A stretch of 64,000 bases of DNA from Trichomonas vaginalis G3 (taxonomy: Eukaryota > Parabasalia > Trichomonadida > Trichomonadidae), in NCBI RefSeq assembly GCF_026262505.1, contig NC_067207.1, forward strand, positions 248,001 through 312,000, written 5' to 3'. Position 1 is the first letter of the stretch. The number at the start of each line of letters is the position of its first letter. Position numbers and translations under genes: made by a program. The notes under the pieces were generated by a model. That model saw only the letters and a program-made list of their open reading frames with translations. It ran no database searches and had not been told where the DNA came from. Positions 48,560 through 60,106 of this stretch are shown piece by piece.

Positions 48560-49234
48560 ATGAGAAGACGTTTCACAAGTCAAAAGAACACTAACGCAAA
48601 AGCAGAGATTACGGTTGGTTATAACGTAAATGATGATAAATCACGAATTATTCAAAATGTTAAAGTTAATGTTAGTCCTGAATTAACAAGGTCAGCAACT
48701 CAACCAAATTTATTAACTCGTGACTTACCGAAAAAGGAGGAGGAAAATAAAGAAGATGAACCCGGTAAAGAACCTGTTGAAATTCCCACTTATCCAACAT
48801 ACCCCCTGCCTCTTTCATCAAACATCGAGAACCCAGGAATCTACGATTCCAGTCGCAATGCGCCATATAAAGTAGACATTAATTCTGAATTAATGAAAAT
48901 TTACCGTGATATAATAACTGATAATTATGATTCAATAATAAATTTAATTGATCAATCCGGTTTAATTATTTTACCTTATGAATCATTAATTCACATTATC
49001 GCCATTCTTTGTGATGTTCAAGATTCAGACGTTAAGATTCAATTTTTCATAGATGATGAGGTTTCATGCTGCGGAACAGTTGCAAAAATAAATCCTATAA
49101 AGGATATTAGCACAATTAAGATATCAAAGAACGGAACAACAACTGAACTTCATTTAACTTATAATAACATTTATAATAAAATAGTTGATGAATATAAAAT
49201 ATCACTTGAAAAATTCTTTGTTAAGGCTATTTAA
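48560..49234 (+). CDS. SCCG-motif protein of second element
   Basis: 224 residues. The N-terminal half is basic and low-complexity, with a Lys/Glu stretch (KKEEENKEDEPGKEPVE) and a proline-rich segment. The C-terminal 120 residues carry DDEVSCCGTV and match the 91-residue protein at 21198-21473. The two elements differ in having or lacking the N-terminal extension. Role unknown; a small conserved virion protein is a guess. Confidence 0.65.
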   Translation: MRRRFTSQKNTNAKAEITVGYNVNDDKSRIIQNVKVNVSPELTRSATQPNLLTRDLPKKEEENKEDEPGKEPVEIPTYPTYPLPLSSNIENPGIYDSSRNAPYKVDINSELMKIYRDIITDNYDSIINLIDQSGLIILPYESLIHIIAILCDVQDSDVKIQFFIDDEVSCCGTVAKINPIKDISTIKISKNGTTTELHLTYNNIYNKIVDEYKISLEKFFVKAI

Positions 49235-49710
49235 TATTCAAGCATTAACATTATTGAATAATAATCCTTTGAATCATAATCAATAATAATTGACCTTTCA
49301 CCAGTTTCTATCGTTTGTTTTATTTCTTTTTGTTCCCCACTATCTGGATCGGTCATTGTAATTGTTTTTGTTATAGTATCAGCTTTATCTTTAACTTCAA
49401 TCTTTTTTCCATCGGGATATTTAAACCAAAATTCCAAAAATTCGATATTGTCAATCTGTTCATATTTTAATCTATCAATTGCATTTTTAATACCATCTGA
49501 AAATCTTATGAAATGGTCATTATATGGGTTTGATTGAACTAAATTTGAATGAAGTGAAATATAACCCGATGATGAATATGACATTGACTCATATTTTCTG
49601 AAAACACTAAAATTTATAACATGAATGAATTTCTTATTCGTTGAATTTATGAATTCTTGAGGTAATCTTATTCTAGTTTTATTTATCACTGGAAAATAAC
49701 GCTTTACCAT
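49231..49710 (-). CDS. Beta-rich element protein, candidate minor capsid
   Basis: 159 residues from ATG 49710 (MVKRYFPVINKTRIRLPQEF); the ORF continues further up to a non-ATG start. It has several strands (FIHVINFSVFRKYESMSYSS, NIEFLEFWFKYPDGKKIEV). A jelly-roll minor capsid protein is possible from size, strand content and position, but no signature is visible. It ends 4 bases into the end of the SCCG gene (convergent overlap). Confidence 0.45.
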   Translation of the reverse strand: MVKRYFPVINKTRIRLPQEFINSTNKKFIHVINFSVFRKYESMSYSSSGYISLHSNLVQSNPYNDHFIRFSDGIKNAIDRLKYEQIDNIEFLEFWFKYPDGKKIEVKDKADTITKTITMTDPDSGEQKEIKQTIETGERSIIIDYDSKDYYSIMLMLEY

Positions 49711-49729
49711 ATTTTTAATCGTAATAAAA

Positions 49730-50170
49730 ATGTCAATTATCAATATTATTTCGAATAATAACTGTGAATTAAATTTAACAGTTAGCGGAATTTATAATGT
49801 TACTCTCGTTTCTGTGAGTGGTAAATTTAATCCCATTCTTTTAGACCCTTCAGATTATATATCATTTATTAAAGATGACCTTGAAAAAACGTATGATATG
49901 TATATAAATAATGTGATAGCGAAATGGGATATTAACACGATTTTAAGTTATTTAAATGAATCATTTATCGTATGGTATGAAGAAAATTTTAAATCAAAAC
50001 CCGATAAACTTTTTGAACTTGATGAAATAAATAACCTTATTAAATTTCCGCTGAAAATTAAATTTTGTACTCCTCATCTTCGTTCATTGTTGGGGATATT
50101 AAATTTTGAAAAAGATGTTGGGGATGTTTTGTATTCTGACACTGGTTCCAATTCCAATTTCAAATTTTAA
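49730..50170 (+). CDS. Unknown element protein, divergent partner
   Basis: 146 residues, MSIINIISNNNCELNLTVSG. A C-terminal block (LKIKFCTPHLRSLLGIL) resembles a short motif I know from Polinton minor virion proteins. Its start lies 19 bases from the divergent start at 49710, so both share one tiny AT-rich promoter region. Function not established. Confidence 0.5.
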   Translation: MSIINIISNNNCELNLTVSGIYNVTLVSVSGKFNPILLDPSDYISFIKDDLEKTYDMYINNVIAKWDINTILSYLNESFIVWYEENFKSKPDKLFELDEINNLIKFPLKIKFCTPHLRSLLGILNFEKDVGDVLYSDTGSNSNFKF

Positions 50171-50196
50171 TCAAATAGAATAAAGTTAATACCCCA

Positions 50197-50448
50197 ATGA
50201 GATTTTCACATCAAACATTAGACCCTAACTCTTACCCATCAATACAAAACATTTTATCCATCAACTTAAACACATTTTCTTTATCATATCCGTTTCAATT
50301 ATCCGGGAATTCATTTATTCTTCATTCAAAAGATTTATCAAATATTAAATTTAGAATAAGTGACCTATTTGATTGTGATTTAGAATTTATGAATGAAATA
50401 TTATGGCAATTTCAAATAGAAAAAATAGCTGATGAGATAACAGATTAA
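50197..50448 (+). CDS. Small unknown element protein
   Basis: 83 residues, MRFSHQTLDPNSYPSIQNIL, with strands (FSLSYPFQLSGNSFIL) and an acidic helical end. It follows the previous gene by 26 bases. No family recognised. Confidence 0.45.
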   Translation: MRFSHQTLDPNSYPSIQNILSINLNTFSLSYPFQLSGNSFILHSKDLSNIKFRISDLFDCDLEFMNEILWQFQIEKIADEITD

Positions 50449-50472
50449 ATATTTATTTTTAAATCATAATAA

Positions 50473-51896
50473 ATGATTAAACAACAGCAACCACAGCAAC
50501 TTAAGACACAGACCATTACATACGCCATATATGCATATAATTCAAAGACGGCAGAACAAACGCAAAGGTTGAAATATGGAGATTTGGAGATAGTATTGAA
50601 AAATGACCATTTCGAATTCGTTTGCAAAGGTGGTGCAGTGATATCAAATATAAAAGAAATTTTATTTATGAATTCAAAAATTAAAGGTATAACGGATGAT
50701 ATAACATCAATTCCACCAGAAGAACAAAGATATACGCATTAAATGCATTTCCTAAAGTTTTGAAGATTGGAAGATTTAATTTAAATGAGGAATTCATAAA
50801 AGGTTTCCTAAATGACATAATGAAGAAAGCGGATAAGGAATATGTGACTAGTGAATTAATGAAGAAAGCAGATAAGGAATATGTGGCTAGTGAGTTAATG
50901 AAGAAAGCAGATAAGGAATATGTGGTAAGTGAATTAATGAAGAAAGCAGATAATGGAATATGTGGTTAGTGAGTTAGAGGAGAAGGTAGATAGGGACTTA
51001 TGGCTAGTGAATTAATGAAGAAGGCAGATAAGGAATATGTTAATGAAAAAGATAATGAAATTAAAGAAAGGTTGAATGGTATCATGAAAGGACATCAAAG
51101 ATTTTAAAAACTAAAGCTGATACAGGATGGGTTTCAAATGTTTAGACCTTAAAGCAGATAAAACTTATGTTAACGATGAGTTAGAGAAGAAAGCAAATAA
51201 GACTCATACACATCAATCCTTCACTACTGTTGCTATAGAAAAGTATTGAAGGAACGGTTGACGTAACTGGTGGGGATGTATTATATTGTAAACCTCCTAA
51301 CTTTCCACAAGGTTTAACATCGGATGACGACATAACGACGATGAGAAACATTAGATGTAAGATGTTTATGTCATGAAGGATGAATATAATATTAAATTCA
51401 CTGCTCAAGATTTATATGACAAGAAAGCAGACAAAACAGAGCTTCAAACATTAAAGACAGAAATACTTCAACATTATATCCTATAGGCTCTATTTATACG
51501 TCAATGAACTCAACAAATCCCGCAAGTGTTTTAGGTTTTGGTACATGGCAGCAGATTGTAGACAAATTCTTATACTGTGCAAACTCTTCAAAGGAAATGG
51601 GTGGAAGTAAAACGATTACAGGTGAAAATTTACCTGCACACAGTCACTACATAGATTTAAGCACATCTCAAGCGGGTTGGCATAAGCATAGATATTGGGA
51701 TTGGTCAGGAATGACAAAAGGTAAAGGATATGATGTTAAAGACGACGTTAAGTTTGCTATAAATTGTTACTGGGATGACACTCAGGGAGAAGGAAACCAT
51801 ACACATTTCGTTTCAGGATATACACAAACAACGGGACAAAGTAAAGAATACATGCCACCATTTATGACTGTATTCGCATGGTATAGAGTTCAATGA
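50473..51896 (+). pseudogene. Phage-type tail fibre of second element, broken
   Basis: The N-terminal part (from ATG 50473, MIKQQQPQQLKTQTITYAIY) is followed by a shaft of at least four tandem 39-bp units (LMKKADKEYVASE) at about 50815-51000 and later KADKTYV repeats. The distal part has the collar-domain signature (LGFGTWQQIVDKFLYCANSS, HTHFVSGYTQTTGQS). The protein and even DNA similarity to 35393-36762 is high across the collar. Fossil with about four or five breaks. Confidence 0.8.
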
Positions 51897-51999
51897 ATGT
51901 GCTTGACCCAAAGGTCTGGGCTTACCGAATGAACTAAATATATTTTATGTTTATAATTAATTAGGTAATGGTTTTGGGTTATTCAATAATTGTTTATTG

Positions 52000-52105
52000 A
52001 GTTTTGGATGAAAGAATACGGTCGAGCCAAAAGTGGCTCAACCTCAAAACGGGCATTTTATGAGCTTATTAATGGTGTTATGAATGAATTCAGTCCAAAA
52101 ATAAT
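52000..52105 (+). other. KilA-N-like fragment shared with first element
   Basis: DNA here is closely similar to the inverse of about 31085-31190, coding for FW(L/M)KEYGxAKSGSTSK. It lies just before the KilA-N remains and KilA-type leader, in a truncated form. Confidence 0.6.
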
Positions 52106-52161
52106 TAATTTTCATTAGTTTTAAAATTATTTTTTTTTTTATTTTGTATGTAAAGACAATA
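52106..52161 (+). promoter_or_regulatory. KilA-type upstream block
   Basis: TTAGTTTTAAAATTA, T-rich run, then TTTTGTATGTAAAGACAATA before ATG 52162. It matches blocks at 26873 and 28876 in the first element and at 53271 in this one. Confidence 0.6.
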
Positions 52162-52830
52162 ATGTCAGTCGAAGCAAAAACATTCACGAACAAATCTAAT
52201 GGTGAAACATTCACAAAAGGCACTTATAACGATATTGAAGTCTTACGTAGAGACAAGGATGGTTACATTAATGCAACAAAGATGTGTCAGCAGTTTTAGG
52301 AAAGACTTTAGAAAGCTGTTGGAAAATAAGTCCGGGAAGAGTATTATAAGGCATTTTGTGAAGAATATAGCAACCGCCGGAATTCAGACGGTTGTTTTTT
52401 ATACAAAATTCATGCGGGAATTTCTGATGAAATCAAACAGGTTAGAGGAACGTATGTAGACCCAAGACTTATAAACTATATAACAATGTGGGCTTCTCCA
52501 AAATATTGCATAGCAGTTGGAAAAATTATGGACTCCATAGACAAGAAAGTTCATGAGAAATTAGATGAAGAAGAACTCGAAATACAGTGGAAAAATGCTA
52601 AACATTTGTTTGAAGAAGAAGTTTGGAAAAATGTGTTGAAAAACAATTAGAACATAGAACGCGAGATATGTTATGGTTATAGAGATTCTTCATACGAACT
52701 AGACCAATGGGAACAAGAAGATTTAAAGAGAGAATTTAGAGAATATGAACTCGCTAAGATAGCATTTGAAGCTGCAGAAAAGAAGTTAAAAGTTTTGGGG
52801 TCGTTTTGTACAAAAATATTGTGAGTAAAT
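52162..52830 (+). pseudogene. KilA-N protein remains
   Basis: Start at ATG 52162 with a Ser/Thr/Asn-rich N-terminus, followed by DKDGYINATKMCQQF, the signature opening of a KilA-N domain. Further on GTYVDPRLINYITMWASPKY completes its core, and a coiled stretch and charged end continue to about 52830. The region is interrupted in several places and is a fossil. It contains the changed version of the 22-bp palindrome at 52372-52393. Confidence 0.75.
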
Positions 52831-52902
52831 GAACCATTTATTTTTGTCATTAACGACACAGAAATATGTGTTTACGTTAATGCTTCGGGTTATTCAATAA
52901 TA

Positions 52903-53256
52903 CTTTATTTTTGAGAAACTGAAGGGGTCACCAGGTCACCAGGTGGACCAGGTAATTTAACTTCTATGAAAAAATAGAGACAACATGACATTTTGACAAC
53001 ATCACAGGAGGAAGGCAGTTATGACTTATTTTTGAAGAAACTGAAGGGTTTCACCAGGTCACCAGGTGGTCACCAGGTAATTTAACTTCTATGAAAAAAT
53101 GAGACAACATGACATTTTGACAACATCACAGGAGGAAGGCAGTTATGACTTATTTTTGAAGAACTGAAGGGGTCACCAGGTCACCAGGTGGTCACCAGGT
53201 AATTTAACTTCTATGAAAAAATGAGACAACATGACATTTTGACAACATTTACGAAA
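52903..53256. repeat. Tandem repeat, about 123 bp x 2.9
   Basis: Units start at about 52903, 53025 and 53149 with CTTATTTTTGA(A)GAAACTG. Each holds a GGTCACCAGG cluster and the block GACAACATGACATTTTGACA. The GGTCACC cluster is GC-rich against AT-rich flanks and varies slightly in copy number between units. Confidence 0.85.
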
Positions 53257-53270
53257 ATTTGATGTAGTCC

Positions 53271-53320
53271 AAAAATAAAGTTAGTTTTAAAATTATTTTT
53301 ATTTTTTTATTCCTATATAA
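53271..53320 (+). promoter_or_regulatory. KilA-type upstream block
   Basis: AAATAAAGTTAGTTTTA, T-rich run and TTTTTTATTCCTATATAA right before ATG 53321. The first block matches those of the KilA-type genes; the second resembles the leaders of other element genes. Confidence 0.55.
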
Positions 53321-55370
53321 ATGACAGCAACAAACAGCAACAGCAACTTTATCGTTTCTGATGAAAAAGTTATTGATTCATTAGTTGAGGAATTAGTTGT
53401 GGCAGAAACTAAAACCCTCAACGAAGAATTGGTGAAACATGATTGAATTTACATACTACCTCAAACATGATGGAGAAGAGGAAGGAAAAACTGGTACAGC
53501 TTTATTATGTAAATAAAATTTCAAAATTAACGATTATAGATGTTTGATATCAATAAATCATACAATGATGAACTTAAAGAAACAGTTTAGAAAAGACATT
53601 TTTATCAAAACTTTCGGATAAAGATTTATCGTTAAAACCGCTTCAGGAGGTCTTCACATTTATATGCAACAATAATTTCTTTCTATTCAACCTCGAACAG
53701 AATGATTAAAATGTTATTCCTGCAATGATTATGATATCGATATCATGACTTCTATTGATGAATCAAAGCGTTCATTAGTAGTGTAATGGCTGATTCAAGA
53801 GTTCGCAAGAATGCCATCAGAACCAATCAATACATACTCATTCATTCGTGGAAGTTATGATTCAACATTAACTAGAACAGTAGAATGAATATATTAAATG
53901 ATTTGAATATTAAGGTTAGAGTGAGACAGAAGAATGAAGAAATAAAGAGTATAATGAATGAAAACAAAGATGTAAACATTGACGATAAACTTGCTCAGAG
54001 CATAGTCGATGGCATGTGTGATTTGAAATACATAATGATGGTGGAAACATGAATTTTAGAAAAAGAAGTTACATTATTCACACTGTTTCAAGCTATTAGA
54101 TTCTGTTACCTAATCATTTAATTAAATGAAGCATTACGACAAACGTTTATAATTTCTGCAGCCTTAACAAGAAAATGCAAAAAAGTAATTTTTGAAAAAA
54201 GCACGTAGTAGATATGCATATTTTAATGACTTCTCCATTTGTTTTTGGTGAAGATTCTAAAACTATATCAAAAAAGAATATTATGATGAATCATTATCAG
54301 TTTACCTTTATTACGTAAGCCAAAAAATAACATTTGATATCAAACTTGATGACTCGTTTTGAATAACAGCAATTAGACGCAAGCTGAAAATCATCAGTAT
54401 AAAAACAGTTCTGAAGTAATTGAGGATTTATCACGTGTAATCCGTTTTGAGATTATGGAAACAAATATTTCATTCAAAAGGACTACAATATCCACGACAA
54501 AATGAATCAAATATCATTCGTTCTTCAATCAAACATGAAAGAGTCACTCAAAATGATTAAATTATTTAAAGAAGAAGGTTAAACCATACAGCATGGATTT
54601 TACTACTAAATCAATTATCCTCATTAACGTTAAGGGTGTTGCTTTTAAATCTGATTCCCCAGATGTTTTCTCAACGTTCAGGGTTTATAAATACAACATT
54701 CTTGAAAAAGCCTTGATTACTCAAAAATTGAGATGTTTTATGGATTTCATTAAAGAAGCCATTCTGTGATAATAACGATGAAGTGTATAAAATCTTCTCG
54801 GTGGAATTGCATTCAATGATCTCGAAACAGCCTGGAATCAAGAATAAACAGCCAATTATTTTGACAAGCGACTTCCAGGGAACAGCGTAAAAAACAGTAT
54901 TTCAGACATTATCTCTGAACTCCTCGCTGGGTTATTCATGCTTGTAAAAACATTACCGACAAATAACTGAGCTAGACGGGGTAATTTCAACCTCAGATAG
55001 TTTGAGAGATAAAATGATTTCTTTACCTTTGAATCGAACTCAAAGAATGTAGGAGGAAAGACGACTCGCAAACTTCAACGCTTCTGAATATCAATTAATA
55101 ACGGATACAATCGAGATTAGAATTAATGATAAAGAATCGAACCAGGCAAGAAACAGGCTCAGAACGTTGCAAACTTCATTTTCTAACTTAAAACAACGTG
55201 CGTACCCTGTCAAGAAATTGAAGTTGGAGACAGCAAGATAAATGTAGTTGTAGAGGGTTATGGTAAATTAAGGCGTCAATTAGTTGATTACTTCAAGAAC
55301 TTTAATGGATTCATTGCACTAAAGAATTTTATGCATATAACCTTTTAACATATTTGTTACTGCAATATGA
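53321..55370 (+). pseudogene. Primase-polymerase (AEP)-like region, heavily decayed
   Basis: It starts with a Ser/Asn-rich ATG frame (MTATNSNSNFIVSDEKVIDS). Within the decayed stretch one local motif is legible at about 53.63-53.68 kb: RFIVKTASGGLHIYMQ, the SGG-x-H motif of archaeo-eukaryotic primase/Prim-Pol proteins. Other fragments (DSRVRKNAI, NVNIDDKLAQSIVDGM) are in keeping with such viral primases, and a second protein-like stretch lies at about 54.59-55.35 kb. A fossil with many breaks. Family call rests on one motif. Confidence 0.5.
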
Positions 55371-58300
55371 CCTTTCATCATTTAATGTTACGAATCATAC
55401 GATGACTGAAACCGCCTAGCAAACAAGATTATCATATACTCGACATTATCAACAAATTCCTTCTTAGATGTATGAGTTAGTATGGTTAAAGTCGGTGTGT
55501 CGGCGGGCACTGCGCTTTCACCGTACAACACACTTAAGGAAATTGTGACCACTTTTACCAAAACCCCGTTAACGTAATATTTACAACACAACAAACGACC
55601 AACACTAACCTTAACCTTAAATATTGTACAAAGCCGGCCAACCATCTCATCTTGCACTAACGTTTATTCTCACTTACACCAGAACTCACTAATGTAAAGA
55701 AATAAAACGTGTCTACATACTCCCGTTCTCACTTAACGACTTCACTAATGTTCTCATTAAATTATTCCATCCAATCATCTTCATCATCAGTTTAACACCC
55801 TATTGTAGTCATACTTAGAAGCCATAAACTTCTCTAACTTTCTTACAGTACAATTTACTACTTACCTTCGTGCATCGTATAGGTTGTAACTGATATATAC
55901 ATTTTCTATCTTTATACACCATGTCAATGAATGAAAAGTCAACTTGTCTCGGATGATTCTGAAGAACAATGTTATGCTCCAGGAAGGAAGAATAAAATGG
56001 TTTTAAATGTATGTTTTGTAATATACTGTGGGGAATTCGAATGAGTTGCTTTTAGTCTGTCATTTACATTCCAAAAATCAAAATAAAAATAAACTAAAAC
56101 ACTAATGATACTCACCCAAACCCTCACACGTATGAAAAACATAGAGCGCAACAATAAATTTAGTGAAGGGCAGCTGGTGGAAATCTCACTCTTATTTCAC
56201 ATTATTTTCACCTCATGAAATTCATATTGCGCTTTATAAACTGCTCTTCCTTGTATATTCTGTTTAGTTGCTTCTTCACGTCTGGCTCCAAGCCTTGGAC
56301 TGTCGTTTCTCTTCGTTCGTCGCGTAATGATACCATTACTTCTACCATGTCAATGCGGTCAAAATGGTCTGTTCGTTAAGGGTTTCCATACAGACCATGA
56401 GCGGACCATACGGAGAACACTGCTTGGCTGGAGAAGGAGTTCCATCGACCTCTATTTAAATGCATTGTTTCACCTTTCATCTGGGTTCATTAAAGTCTTT
56501 GACTCGTCGTGTTTTGAAAACTCATCGTTCCTGTTCTCTAAAGATTTTCCGACTCAGTCGCAACCAAATTGCCGATGCTTATTTATGAGCCCATTATTTT
56601 ATATTAATCTTAACTTCTTTGCGAAAACCCAGCCTCCACATCTTTCCCTTTACTGTGCATTCTAGATGTCTTCGAAACCCTTCCTCCACTCATTATATTT
56701 AACTGCGTCATAAGCTCCAAGTGCTTTGGCTCCAAATCTAATGCATCTCGTCTCCATTGCGGCCTAAAGCTGCCCATGAGCTACATTTACACATATTAAA
56801 ATCACTCTCTCTTCAAATGATTATCTCATAAAGTTCTGCGTTACTGGAGAAAGTCAAATGCAAACCATAAGACAACATTCTCACGGGCTTCGCCCTCACC
56901 GCTTTGCAAGGTCTATCTTAACTTCTTTCTTATTCTCATCTATTCGCTTTCAAAATGTCATCTGAACAATTGCTACAATCTTCTACAACACTAGTTATTT
57001 CATCATGACTGCACCTTCAAGAACAAGCTCATTTAATAGGCAATTAAAAAATCATCTCAAAGAATGAAGTCCATCCTTTCCATCTTGAGGTAGCACCAAC
57101 ATCTTTCATTGAAGAAGGTTCGACAAGTCTATGTTAAACTTACTGACAAAAGTTTGTTATACTATAATGCTTTCGGTGGGCGAATACATGTAGTTTTGAA
57201 AGAACATAAATAGATTCTTCAGCAAATTCACTTATTACTGGATTTTTATAACAATGTTCTCACGAGACCAATACCCTCACCAATTGACAATCTTGTAAGC
57301 AATTCGCTGCTGAAACCTTCTACTGTAAACATCGATAGTAACATTCCACGAAGGTTCTCTATTGGACATCGTGAGTCACTGAATTTAAATGATTTTCTTA
57401 AAGCAATCGTTCATTATCTAACCATGCAATACTTTTGAAGTTTTCATTCGAACATATACATCGTTGCTTCATTAAATGTAAAACCCTGACTTCTTTGCAG
57501 AGATGACTTTAAAATCTATTGAGTTTGTTTCAAATTTATATGCTATGGTAACTTCTGAAGGTAATGAGGCCCTTCCGCAAAGTAAGTTTTCTCTCACTAC
57601 CGTTTGAGCGTGTGTTAAAAACTTTTCATGTCATCTCCGTGTCTAGGTTCACATTACACAGCAATGGGGAAAACTATCTTGCTTCTTGTTTCATCATTTT
57701 ATACCTCAAAAACATGAAAGCTTCTTCAATATATTGTCCTTCCTGCTGGAAATACTTCGAACCTGTCTGATTTCAATAGCTTTTCCTCACTCCTACATAC
57801 TCTACCCAGTGTCTTGGATATTCATAAGTATACTGACTTTCTTGAATTTTGTGGTTCTTCGCATAACGTGTTCATCAGTCAAACAGACAAACCATCTTTA
57901 TACTCTTGTCAGTTTAGACTCGGTGCTATGTTCCTGAATATTTCTGACTTTGCATTTTTAAATGGAGATAAAATGAAAGCATTTAATACATGACGTAGAT
58001 GAAAGACATGAATGAAACTCAGACAAACTTTAAACTCTTCTCTCATTCTTCCTTTCAGCAAAGCATTATGAATTCTGTTCAAATGGTGTATTTCTATTGT
58101 GGAAAGATGGTGTTCAGGTTAAGACATTTAACCTCATTCCGTCATATACTCAATAACAGAGCGTTTAAAGTCAAGATTCATATATGACCAAATCATTATA
58201 TCAGGCAACTTCAGACTCTATTGGACTCAACAGCGAAAACATTTATGTCAAAAGTTCAAGGCATCTGTCGTTAAGTTCCAGGATAAGCGAACTTCATGAA

Positions 58301-60093
58301 ATTTCTTCAACGTTACGTTCGACGTTAAAGAGGAAATTATTATGCCATCGCTTGAATTTATACAGTCAGGAATGCAAAAAGACTCAGAATAGAGATGGAA
58401 AGAATTATTGACAAACACCACTTACGTCAATACTCAGGAGTTACGATATGAACGACCTTACAAACTACATTTCTGTCAAAACTTTCAAAATACCCCTTCA
58501 AAAAAGTATCCTCAAATACTCTGCTACGTGTTTGCGACCGACTGTCAACCAGCCGCACTGGAAAAAGGTTTAGTGTCAAAGCCTGAACTCAACCTTAGCT
58601 TAATATCATTTACTAAAGTCAGACATTACACTTAACTGTTAGCAATACTTATGCCCAAAACATCGGCGCCGTTTTCTTGCTTTTAAAACATTAAAAACTC
58701 TTCATAATGAACTTCGTTATCTTGTACACACTCTGGCTACTTCTCACGCATCACTGACATGTAGTGAACTCCATTTTGGAAACAGTCAGGTTATAACATT
58801 ACCTTTTGACAGAAAATTTTGGAAGCATATAAGTCTCTCATCTCTCCTCGTTTCATACCTAGAGATTCATTATATGACCTAATACCATTAAGCAAAATAT
58901 TTCCATGGGAAACGACCAACATTGTGGTTTAAAGTTTAACCTTCCAATTGACTGATGGTAAAACAAATTCCATGCATCTCTGTCGCCAATTTACTGCTTA
59001 ATAATTTTTGCTGGTCCATTACATATCACTCCATCTTCCCCATCCGTAGCTTCATTGAGGATATGCTTAGAATAGCTGTTCTTAAATGAAGGCTTTTCAC
59101 CTGTTGAGGCATAAACTCTATAATTTCTGCATACTTTATCGTTCTAGAACCTCCTGACATCATTACATTTAAATTTTTATAGGCTTCCACCCTTTTTCAG
59201 TTCCTTGCTTCTTCCCTTGCTCTTTTGTCAGTAGTTTCTACATCTTTATTACACAGCACCTGTCTCCAGTGATTCAACAAATATTTTCTATTCTTAGCTT
59301 TACATTCAACGCCTTGTCGAGTATATTGTTCATTTCATAATATAAAAGTTTTTATTCTATATTTGAAATGAGAAGCAAATCCCATCTTAGCTTGGTGCCG
59401 TTAATGTTCCAATTGAACCAACATCAAATGTTGACTCACGAACGACAAAAATAATTGTATTAAAGAACTATAGTTCGAAGTTTGAAAGAAAAAGAACCAG
59501 AACTGAATCCGTGAATTTAAACTCAGCTTCAACGCTAAACGCTAATCAATGTTAAGTTATAGATATCACACTGGACCAAGTTTCTTTCAAGAGAAGCCAA
59601 CGACAACCACTTACACAATGTTCAAACAACATCCTCAGATTAACGTAGACCATTACCTTCTTCATTATACCAAACAATTTTACTCAAAAGACGGATAAGA
59701 AGCTTTTGACCAAATCTTATAAGCAAGAACACAAATAATTCTTAACAAAGGAGGACTTGAAAATGTTATATCACGAATAACAGGGAAACACCATGTGTCA
59801 TTGACTATCTCGACCTGAAATGAATGCGTTGGTCAAACGCCACCATTCATGAAATAGGTACATCCGCATCATTGAAACACAGGAACTACAGGAGTTTGTA
59901 GTTTAAGTATAAAATATTCGAACGAGTATACAAAACTTTCGAACAGAATTATAAGCTTTTTTGCAAATATGTTTTTAGTAAATTAAAGCAATTGTAATAT
60001 TCTATCCAAAACTCTTCAAACAGTATTCGAACTCATTTCTAATGCAAAACCCTAATCTTATTGACTTGGTGCAGTTTTCACTAACACCAATAT
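55371..60093. other. Decayed coding-like DNA, no intact gene
   Basis: No frame longer than about 110 codons and no family match. Composition is less AT-rich and the codon style less host-like than the flanks. Short protein-like stretches occur on the plus strand (57.25-57.4, 57.82-57.98, 58.19-58.63 kb), for example DIHKYTDFLEFCGSSHNVF. It could be a third, very old element or diverged remains of the second. A small hairpin GGGCTTCGCCC is at 56885-56895. Confidence 0.4.
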
Positions 60094-60106
60094 AGCGCTT
60101 TGCGCT
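60094..60106. repeat. Small hairpin AGCGC-TTT-GCGCT
   Basis: A 5-bp stem with a TTT loop, followed by GCGGCGCCTTTGGACGCC. It has the same 5-3-5 form as the hairpin inside the first element's TIRs, so it may mark an old element end. Chance is possible. Confidence 0.4.

Larger units (their letters stand above)
43645..55370. mobile_element. Second Maverick/Polinton-like element, ends not found, broken
   Basis: About 11.7 kb with a full set of virus-like genes: two amphipathic peptides, capsid region, A32-type ATPase, SCCG protein, phage-type fibre, KilA-N and a decayed primase region. No terminal inverted repeats were seen at either side, and no integrase was recognised, so it is probably truncated. 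The left half is well kept; right of about 50.7 kb decay is heavy, with fifteen or more breaks in all. It is older than the first element and belongs to a different lineage, as the capsids have diverged widely. Borders are estimates. Confidence 0.7.

Noticed and set aside
57564-58635. Short plus-strand frames considered as small host genes
   Set aside because: They overlap in different frames, lack initiator motifs and sit in a tract of scattered coding-like remains.
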